In this document: in pieces, positions 1-5,015 of the stretch
Layout of the letters: each line of letters starts with the position of its first letter
Numbering within the stretch: position 1 is the stretch's first letter
NCBI GenBank assembly: GCA_029939965.1
Contig: JAOZRY010000298.1
Location: forward strand, 1 to 5,015
Origin: Bacteroidales bacterium
GTDB taxonomy: Bacteria; Bacteroidota; Bacteroidia; Bacteroidales; 4484-276
Length of the DNA stretch: 5,015 nucleotides
Direction of reading: 5' to 3'
The notes under the pieces: model-generated
The model's input: the letters and a program-made list of their open reading frames with translations, nothing else
The model's database searches: none
What the model was told of the DNA's origin: nothing
Program-made: the position numbers and the translations under genes

Positions 1-70
1 ACTATTAAAATGTAATAATACTTTTTGATTTTATAATTTGCCATTTATTTACCAATTAATAATATTTGAT
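1..70 (+). promoter_or_regulatory. AT-rich leader upstream of the peptidase gene, possible promoter
   Basis: This short stretch is very AT-rich and holds no gene. An in-frame TGA at 26-28 shows that the reading frame of the ATG at 71 cannot extend further upstream. Bases 34-40 (TAATTTG) are close to the Bacteroidota -7 consensus TAnnTTTG but one base short, and I see no well-placed -33 TTG box. No Shine-Dalgarno sequence precedes the ATG, which is common in this phylum. A promoter here is expected from the gene layout but is only weakly supported by the bases. Confidence 0.25.
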
Positions 71-73
71 ATG

Positions 74-99
74 AAAAAAAATACAACTTTGTTTTTTTT
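74..99 (+). other. Frame break 1 in the signal peptide (A8 and T8 runs)
   Basis: The ATG at 71 reads MKKNTTLFF, then leaves frame and stops after 27 codons. Adding one base restores a full signal peptide joined to the mature protein. The missing base may lie in the A8 run (74-81), giving MKKKYNFVFFAIM, or in the T8 run (92-99), giving MKKNTTLFFFAIM. Both are good signal peptides, so the sequence cannot say which run is short. Confidence 0.8.
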
Positions 100-105
100 G
101 CAATT

Positions 106-639
106 ATGTGCATACTTTTTTTACCGCCAGCATCAATTTCCCAAAGTTTTTTAACAGGACAATTATATGTAAATGTTGCAGATGAATCCGGTATCCCAGA
201 GTTTATTAACATTGGGGACACTATTGCTGTAGAATTGGATAACACTGATATTGAATACTTATTCAACCAATATGGTGTTTATGCATTTGAAAAGTCATTC
301 CCAATTGTTGATTCGTTTCCAAACGCCTATAAATATGATTTAGAAAATGTCTATACATTAAAATGTCATGGGAATGAAGAAATGCTCATGTCTCTACTTT
401 ATGATAATAATAACGGAACCTATAAATATATAGAATTGATTCCAAATTATTATCCATCTCATACGCCAGATGACTACCATCTTTTGTATCCTGAACTGGG
501 AAATAATTGGGCGCTTGACCTTATTAATGCCGAACAAGCCTGGGATTATACGCAAGGTGATCCAAATATAAAAATAGGAATACCTGAAAAGGGGTTTCTG
601 TACACACATCCTGATTTAATAAAAAAATCTCAATGGTAA
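106..639 (+). CDS. Fragment 1: N-terminal part of the S8 peptidase, up to the Asp-motif region
   Basis: This open piece covers restored residues 13-190. Its apparent ATG at 106 lies inside the signal peptide and is probably not the true start; the ATG at 71 supplies the missing N-terminus once a base is added in the A8 or T8 run. Residues 25 to about 142 are a region before the catalytic domain that I cannot assign to a named family. The catalytic domain opens with NWALDLINAEQAW, typical of S8 peptidases. It reaches the first catalytic strand at IKIGIPEKGF (568-597), followed by THPDL, which is the usual sequence after the catalytic Asp. Here the Asp position is occupied by Glu (GAA at 586-588). 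The frame then runs through an A7 run and stops at 637-639. Confidence 0.7.
   Translation: MCILFLPPASISQSFLTGQLYVNVADESGIPEFINIGDTIAVELDNTDIEYLFNQYGVYAFEKSFPIVDSFPNAYKYDLENVYTLKCHGNEEMLMSLLYDNNNGTYKYIELIPNYYPSHTPDDYHLLYPELGNNWALDLINAEQAWDYTQGDPNIKIGIPEKGFLYTHPDLIKKSQW
621..627 (+). other. Frame break 2 between the Asp and His regions (A7 run)
   Basis: The frame carrying THPDL ends at the TAA at 637-639, while the frame carrying the active-site His continues from about 621. Adding one A to this run gives THPDLIKKISMVNSANTP leading into TVHGTAVAG. That gives an ordinary distance of 26 residues between positions 173 and 199. Confidence 0.85.
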
Positions 640-2372
640 ACTCAGCTAATACACCCACTGTCCATGGTACAGCAGTAGCGGGTTGTGTAGGAGCAGAAAC
701 TAACAATGGTATTGGCATCAGTTCGATAGGGTATGATTGTTCCCTTTTAGGATACAATCTTAATCCAGAGTATCCAGAGTGGATTAGTAGTATGCTAAAA
801 TTATCTCTATCAGGAGCAAAAATAGTAAATGCAAGTTTTGCAATTTGTCTTTATTCTGAATCTGTTCAAAAAGTTATGTACCTAATAAGAGACAATGGAA
901 CCCTCATTATTGCAGGTGCAGGTAACGGTGGAAGTCCTCCGGGTTGTACACCTAATTGCTACAGGTACCCCGCTTCATATGATGGTGTTATCAGCGTTTC
1001 AAGTGTCTGTCAAAATGATTCCCATGAAGGCCCCGGAGGATTAATACATACTCATAATGACAAGGTGGATGTATGTGCCCCAGGCTACGATGTGATTTCA
1101 ACGACTTTTGATAACCAATATCGACCAATCTATTATTATGTTACTGGTACTTCTTTTGCGACACCAATTGTAGCTGGTCTAGCTGGTTTAGTTTTTTCAA
1201 TCATACCGGACGCTCCTCCTGCGTTAGTTGAAGGAATAATCGAATTGACTTGTGATAACATTGATAACATTAATCCAAATTATGCAGGTCTGCTTGGTAA
1301 TGGAAGGATAAATGCATATGAAGCAGTGTCAACAGCCTGGGATATATCAACTACCAGTACACAACCCATCATTATTAGTAATGGCCAAAACATTACACTT
1401 GAAGGAGCTGATGGTATTAAGATAATCAACGATTATATTAAAGTGTGTACTGGAGGCACCCTTACCGTAAAATCGAAATTGTTTTTCAAAGAAAATGCAA
1501 AAATTATGGTTGAACCGGGAGGATTACTGATTATTGATGGTGGTTTATTAACTACTTATAACAATTCTTTTCTCTGGGAAGGGATTGAACTTTGGGGGGA
1601 TGTAAATCAAAGCCAGTTAACACCGGAAACACAGGCTAAAATTGAATTGAAAAATAGTGCCAGGATAGAATATGCTAAAATAGCCGTTGGAACTTTCAGA
1701 AAATACAATGAGTTTTTAAGTATAGCCAGTGGTGGAATTATTATGGCTGATACTGCTATATTTTACAATAATAAAGTATCCATCGACATGTGGCCTTATG
1801 AAAACCATCACCCGATAAGTGGTGAAATATTTTCAAATCTTAGTTACTTTAAAAATGTCAGGTTCAACAAAACAGAATATTTTTTCGAAACTTTTACTAA
1901 CGATGTATTCGTTAAACTTACAGGGGTAAGGGGAATTGATTTTAAAGGTTGTGAATTTGAAAACATATTTAGTGTTAACGCTTACACTGAAACTTGGACT
2001 TCGGAATTAGGAATAGGTATATATAGTGTTAATTCAAGTTTTAAGGTCGATTATTTATGTTTAACTCAACAATCGCCATGTGATGATTATAAGCCATCCA
2101 TGTTCAATGCACTATATTATGGTATTTATGCAATAAATAGCCTCACTGACAAAACATTTTCTGTTTTGAACACAAAGTTTGGTGTTCACAGGAACTACAA
2201 CGGATTTCCAAATTCTGAAGGTGTGTTAAAAGGTATTTATGCTTCCGGTTTTGATAATGTAAATTTATCCAACAATGAAATTAATCTGCCATTGACTTAT
2301 ACAACAGAGTCATACGGTATTTTTTTGATAATAGCACAAACTATTGCATTAGCAATAACCATATTTCCTTAA
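633..2372 (+). CDS. Fragment 2: S8 peptidase catalytic core plus beta-helix-like region
   Basis: The ATG at 633 is an internal methionine (restored residue 189), not a convincing start. The piece carries the active-site His in TVHGTAVAG (codon 663-665), the oxyanion Asn in AGAGNGG (924-926) and the nucleophile Ser in GTSFATPIVAG (1152-1154). Order and spacing are as in subtilases. LGNGRINAYEAV marks the end of the peptidase domain near residue 420. After that comes a Gly/Ile/Asn-rich region with EPGGLLIIDGG (residues 482-492) and WEGIELWGD (503-511), a pairing I associate with right-handed beta-helix domains in Bacteroidota secreted proteins. Cysteines in GCTPNCYRY could form a disulfide. The last 15 or so residues before the stop at 2370-2372 are out of frame, because the true frame changes at the T7 run 2320-2326. 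Confidence 0.75.
   Translation: MVNSANTPTVHGTAVAGCVGAETNNGIGISSIGYDCSLLGYNLNPEYPEWISSMLKLSLSGAKIVNASFAICLYSESVQKVMYLIRDNGTLIIAGAGNGGSPPGCTPNCYRYPASYDGVISVSSVCQNDSHEGPGGLIHTHNDKVDVCAPGYDVISTTFDNQYRPIYYYVTGTSFATPIVAGLAGLVFSIIPDAPPALVEGIIELTCDNIDNINPNYAGLLGNGRINAYEAVSTAWDISTTSTQPIIISNGQNITLEGADGIKIINDYIKVCTGGTLTVKSKLFFKENAKIMVEPGGLLIIDGGLLTTYNNSFLWEGIELWGDVNQSQLTPETQAKIELKNSARIEYAKIAVGTFRKYNEFLSIASGGIIMADTAIFYNNKVSIDMWPYENHHPISGEIFSNLSYFKNVRFNKTEYFFETFTNDVFVKLTGVRGIDFKGCEFENIFSVNAYTETWTSELGIGIYSVNSSFKVDYLCLTQQSPCDDYKPSMFNALYYGIYAINSLTDKTFSVLNTKFGVHRNYNGFPNSEGVLKGIYASGFDNVNLSNNEINLPLTYTTESYGIFLIIAQTIALAITIFP
763..780 (+). repeat. Short 9-bp tandem repeat inside the peptidase gene
   Basis: ATCCAGAGT occurs twice back to back (763-771, 772-780). 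The unit is a multiple of three and keeps frame, coding for the PEYPEW stretch. It is probably a small in-frame duplication with no obvious role. Confidence 0.6.
1254..1271 (+). repeat. Short 9-bp tandem repeat near the end of the S8 domain
   Basis: GATAACATT occurs twice in tandem (1254-1262, 1263-1271). It keeps frame and gives the residues DNIDNIN just before the end of the catalytic domain. This is likely an in-frame slippage duplication. Confidence 0.6.
2320..2326 (+). other. Frame break 3 in the beta-helix-like region (T7 run)
   Basis: The upstream frame reads TTESYGIF and then drifts into low-complexity residues before the stop at 2370-2372. Adding one T gives SYGIFFDNSTNYCISNNHIS, which matches the Asn-rich style of the surrounding region. 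The new frame has no stop from 2327 to 3797. Confidence 0.85.
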
Positions 2373-2584
2373 TTGCAGATTTTACTATACCTTATGGCTT
2401 TGACAACTTACTTCATGGTTTAATTATTAATAATTCGGGAGATGACAATAATGAAGACTACGGAAATTCTTTCGAAAGGTTATTTATCGGTATCCAACCC
2501 CAAAACCAAAACCGTGGATCAACGACCGGACTTCAATTAAAATGTAACGATTTTTATAAATGCCTATATGATGTTGCAGTTATA

Positions 2585-3799
2585 GTGGATGATGAACTGC
2601 CATATAAAGGGATTGCAATATATCAGGGCACTTCCGCTGAACCGGCAGGAAATCTTTTTACAGAATGGGGTCAAAACGAGTACCATATCTATAATGAAGG
2701 CGATCCGGTTACTTATTACTATCATAATAATCCTCAGGTTTATCCAGTTGAGCCCGAGGAATACAGTATTAATGTAACCATCAGCGAAGGATCTATACCT
2801 TATAACCCATTGACAAGTTGCCCGGATAACACAGGGGGAGGGTCATCAGGAAGTGAATCGATGTTAGCCGAATATGAACAATTGAGCAGTGACCTGAGCA
2901 TCCTGGAACAAACATATAATGTACTGGTTGATAACGGAAACACCTCATCCCTTGAAAGCCAGGTTGAAACTACAGTACCGACTACGGCCAATGATACAAA
3001 GGACGAGCTATTGGCCATTTCACCCTATGTGTCGGATAGTGTGTTAAAAACGACCGTTGCAAACGAAAATGCAATTGATAACATAAGGAACAATATATTT
3101 AATTTCCTGCTTGCCCATTATATGAATAATAATATTGATAGTGCCAAATTACTACTCGAAAATGAAGCATCACTTTCGGCAAAGTATAAGCTTGTAATGC
3201 TATATCTTGAAGAAGGAAACACTGCTCAGGCCACCTCACTATTATCCGGCATTCCATTACAGTTTAATCTTTCAGCAGAAGAAATTGTTGAATATGCCGA
3301 TTACATTTCGCTTTTTAATATTCTTATCAATAACGGACAGTTCAGTTATCAGCCCGATAGTTTACAACTTGCCGAACTGGCCGGCTTCTTTGCCCAGGCA
3401 ACAGGAAAGCCAGCAACTTTTGCTCGTAATATGCTAATATCTTCTGGGATGATCAATTACGATGAACCCATTCTCAAACCAAGCCCTTTTAAATCATCGG
3501 GCTTCCCTTACGACAGGTTTGAAGCAATAAGTGTGAATACTACAATAGAAGGATTTAATATTTTTCCAAACCCGGCACAAAAAAGCATTTCTATCGAATA
3601 TCCGGTTGATGAGACCGGGGATGCTCTTGTAATGAGTATTTGTAGTTTGACGGGAACTGTTGTTAAAGAGGTTTTCCTTGGCAATGCAAGTGGCCTTATG
3701 GTAGTTGAAGTTACAGGGATTAAACCCGGTGTGTATGTGTGCAGGATTACCGGCAACGGAAAAACATTAAAAACCAATAAGCTTACAATAATTTATTAA
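2585..3799 (+). CDS. Fragment 3: C-terminal helical region and T9SS type A sorting domain
   Basis: The first possible start here is a GTG at 2585 (restored residue 840), but the frame is open from 2327 and reads on from fragment 2, so this is a continuation rather than a separate gene. It opens with the end of the beta-helix-like region and a Gly/Ser linker (GGGSSGS). A mostly helical stretch of about 220 residues follows, rich in Leu, Ala and Glu with amphipathic spacing (SAKLLLENEASLSAKYKLVM). I do not recognise its family by name. The last 81 residues are a clear T9SS type A sorting domain: FNIFPNPAQKSISIEY at the start, GIKPGVYVCRI near the end and KTNKLTIIY last. In this family the domain directs export across the outer membrane and is normally removed there. 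The stop TAA is at 3797-3799. Confidence 0.75.
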   Translation: MDDELPYKGIAIYQGTSAEPAGNLFTEWGQNEYHIYNEGDPVTYYYHNNPQVYPVEPEEYSINVTISEGSIPYNPLTSCPDNTGGGSSGSESMLAEYEQLSSDLSILEQTYNVLVDNGNTSSLESQVETTVPTTANDTKDELLAISPYVSDSVLKTTVANENAIDNIRNNIFNFLLAHYMNNNIDSAKLLLENEASLSAKYKLVMLYLEEGNTAQATSLLSGIPLQFNLSAEEIVEYADYISLFNILINNGQFSYQPDSLQLAELAGFFAQATGKPATFARNMLISSGMINYDEPILKPSPFKSSGFPYDRFEAISVNTTIEGFNIFPNPAQKSISIEYPVDETGDALVMSICSLTGTVVKEVFLGNASGLMVVEVTGIKPGVYVCRITGNGKTLKTNKLTIIY

Positions 3800-3804
3800 T
3801 TTTG
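3797..3804 (+). promoter_or_regulatory. Candidate Bacteroidota -7 element for the downstream gene
   Basis: TAATTTTG matches TAnnTTTG, the -7 consensus of the Bacteroidota primary sigma factor, and overlaps the stop codon of the peptidase gene. I see no clear -33 TTG box at the usual distance upstream. Transcription from here would start near 3811 and put the hairpin at 3820-3861 in the 5' untranslated region of the next gene. In AT-rich DNA such a short match can arise by chance. Confidence 0.3.
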
Positions 3805-3819
3805 ATTTATAAAAACTTT

Positions 3820-3861
3820 GCAGTGCCGGTAGGATGTTTCAACCTTGTCCTGCCGGGCTGC
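3820..3861 (+). terminator. GC-rich intergenic hairpin, possible terminator
   Basis: CCGGTAGGA (3826-3834) pairs with TCCTGCCGG (3848-3856) over nine positions with one G-T wobble. Beyond small mismatched bases, GCAG (3820-3823) pairs with CTGC (3858-3861). The loop is 13 bases. The stem stands out from its AT-rich surroundings and lies 20 bases after the stop of the peptidase gene. On the + strand it is followed by TTAAAATTAAAT rather than a strong T run, so termination is plausible but not textbook. On the - strand the stem is followed by AAAGTTTTT, so it could also work in that direction. Confidence 0.45.
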
Positions 3862-3879
3862 TTAAAATTAAATGTGTTC

Positions 3880-5015
3880 ATGAAAACCAAAAGCTTGCTG
3901 ATAATATTTGTATTATTGTTGACAGCCTTTAAGGCCGTAACAGCCCAAACATGGGAGCGGATTTACGGCATGCCCAACCGCTATGAAAATACTTACGGGG
4001 TTGCCAATACTTACGACATGGGAATTATACAGGCAACAAGGGTAAACTGGGATGCCCTGTGGCTAAACAAAACCGATGTGAACGGCAATATTTTATGGTC
4101 GAAATATTATAAACATCCGTATCAAAGCATTTATGTAGGTTGCCTCACAAGATATTCACCTGACAACAGCCTTTTGATAGCTGGCGGATCCACACAAATT
4201 GATGACTGGGGCGATCCTGTTTTGTTTAAAGTAAATGCTTGTGGTACATTGGATTGGTGTAAAATATGGAATATTGTTGGTGGGAATTATGGTGTTCAGG
4301 TATTAAACACCTTATCAGGCGATATTATTTTGCATACCCGGTACGCTTCCGAATCAGGAGGTTTTGACAACCGGTTTCAACTTGTTAAATTGGATGCGAA
4401 TGGAAACTTCTTGTGGATAAAACATATTATGCCACAATCAGAATACCCAAATATTATTAATGAAGATATGTACAGCCTGATCAACACAAGTGATAATGGT
4501 TTTTTATTTGGTGGCCGTGGCTATTACCGCGATACTGCAAACCCTGACTTGTTCTGGCTCCGAAATATGGTGGTGAAATGCAACAGCGAAGGGGATGAAG
4601 AGTGGGTAGGGGTATATTTCACACAGCGCGACGAGGAGGAATTCCATGGAGTAATTGGAAGTGTTTTTGAACTGAATGGAAATTATTATGCCGGAGGCAC
4701 CAGATACCTAAAATATGGAAATCAAACCATCGCTTCCACTCCGGTTTTGTTAAAAATCAACAATACCGGCAAGTTGCTGTCGCACCATCACACGTTTGGG
4801 GATTCCATTGTTTTTTCGCTTCCCTGGGCTTTCGATGTTATAAATGATACCGCGGTTTTTATGGTAACCCGTACAACGCCATCGCTGTCGCAGGGTGTAC
4901 ATATAGGAATGATAATTACGGATAGCCTGGGAAACATCAATAAGGCACTTGATAATGAGATTGGCTATGCCATAGAAGATTGCCTGACCAAAACCCATGA
5001 TGATAAATACATAGT
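3880..5015 (+). CDS. Exported beta-propeller-like repeat protein (partial, runs off the window)
   Basis: The frame is open from the ATG at 3880 to the window edge, giving 378 complete residues without a stop; the C-terminus is missing. Residues 1-22 are a clean signal peptide: MKTKS, a Leu/Ile core, then cleavage after AVTA before QTWERIYG. The rest holds six copies of a degenerate unit with hydrophobics, K/T, D/N, x, x, G and often W. They start near residues 62 (LNKTDVNGNILW), 115 (LFKVNACGTLDW), 168 (LVKLDANGNFLW), 231 (VVKCNSEGDEEW), 290 (LLKINNTGKLL) and 344 (MIITDSLGNI). Several are paired with a GG strand (LLIAGG, FLFGG, YYAGG). This resembles the blades of secreted delta-60/SBBP-like propellers in Bacteroidota. 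A T9SS sorting domain may follow beyond the edge, but that is a guess. No enzyme motif is visible. The start lacks a Shine-Dalgarno sequence but has an A-rich leader. Confidence 0.85.
   Translation, partial: MKTKSLLIIFVLLLTAFKAVTAQTWERIYGMPNRYENTYGVANTYDMGIIQATRVNWDALWLNKTDVNGNILWSKYYKHPYQSIYVGCLTRYSPDNSLLIAGGSTQIDDWGDPVLFKVNACGTLDWCKIWNIVGGNYGVQVLNTLSGDIILHTRYASESGGFDNRFQLVKLDANGNFLWIKHIMPQSEYPNIINEDMYSLINTSDNGFLFGGRGYYRDTANPDLFWLRNMVVKCNSEGDEEWVGVYFTQRDEEEFHGVIGSVFELNGNYYAGGTRYLKYGNQTIASTPVLLKINNTGKLLSHHHTFGDSIVFSLPWAFDVINDTAVFMVTRTTPSLSQGVHIGMIITDSLGNINKALDNEIGYAIEDCLTKTHDDKYI

Larger units (their letters stand above)
71..3799 (+). pseudogene. Secreted S8 (subtilisin-like) peptidase with beta-helix region and T9SS type A sorting domain; three frame breaks
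   Basis: Read as one gene, this encodes about 1243 residues of an exported, probably cell-surface or released serine endopeptidase. Adding one base at each of three A/T runs (74-99, 621-627, 2320-2326) joins the pieces without losing a domain. The repaired order is: signal peptide 1-24 (cleavage likely after ASIS), N-terminal region to about 142, S8 domain about 143-421, beta-helix-like region about 435-870, Gly/Ser linker about 922-930, mainly helical region to about 1150, and T9SS sorting domain 1163-1243. His199, Asn286 and Ser362 sit in good S8 motifs, but the Asp position is Glu173. The ATG at 71 is chosen because it gives a Lys-rich, hydrophobic signal peptide. As written the gene cannot give a full product. 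Intact domains across every break favour consensus error or recent mutation over old decay, so pseudogene status is provisional. Confidence 0.8.

Noticed and set aside
621..639. Programmed ribosomal frameshift at the A7 run as the normal way to join the pieces.
   Set aside because: A minus-one slip would fit the direction, but three such events would be needed in one ordinary secreted protease and no stimulatory structure is evident; missing bases are simpler.
524..757. Open frame of 77 codons on the minus strand across frame break 2.
   Set aside because: The plus strand carries S8 motifs on both sides of the break; the minus-strand product has no signal or domain.
3508..3777. Open frame of 89 codons on the minus strand.
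   Set aside because: It is antisense to the clear T9SS sorting domain, so it is a by-product of that coding sequence.
4750..4998. Open frame of 82 codons on the minus strand.
   Set aside because: It lies wholly inside the exported repeat protein on the opposite strand, which has a signal peptide and repeats; the minus-strand product has no recognisable motif.
1..5015. Search for a CRISPR array, RNA gene, insertion sequence, toxin-antitoxin or defence system.
   Set aside because: No regularly spaced direct repeats, no tRNA or rRNA-like segment, no transposase motif and no terminal inverted repeats were seen; the window is almost filled by two exported protein genes.

Overview
The window looks like chromosomal DNA from a member of the Bacteroidota. 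The strongest sign is a typical type A C-terminal sorting domain of the type IX secretion system (T9SS) at the end of the first gene. AT-rich DNA, starts without a Shine-Dalgarno sequence and exported repeat proteins fit this. The genus cannot be told from the sequence.

Layout: 1-70 is an AT-rich leader. 71-3799 (+) reads as one large gene for a secreted subtilisin-like (S8) peptidase, about 1243 residues once repaired. As written, it is broken into three open pieces (106-639, 633-2372 and a last one read from about 2327 to 3799) by three frame breaks. Each is mended by adding one base to a 7-8 base A or T run. The repaired order is: signal peptide, N-terminal region, S8 peptidase domain, beta-helix-like domain, helical region, T9SS sorting domain. 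The peptidase has clear His199, Asn286 and Ser362 motifs, but Glu173 stands where the catalytic Asp is expected.

An 80-base gap (3800-3879) holds a GC-rich hairpin and a match to the Bacteroidota -7 promoter consensus. From 3880 to the window end runs a second exported protein, cut off by the edge. It has a clean signal peptide and six repeats spaced about 53-63 residues apart, suggesting a beta-propeller.

Both products are predicted to leave the cytoplasm through Sec, and the first should then cross the outer membrane through the T9SS. Nothing ties them to one pathway beyond adjacency and shared export. I see no mobile element, CRISPR array, RNA gene or evidence of a new multi-gene system. 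The main question is whether the three homopolymer frame breaks are consensus errors, true decay or slippage-based switching.
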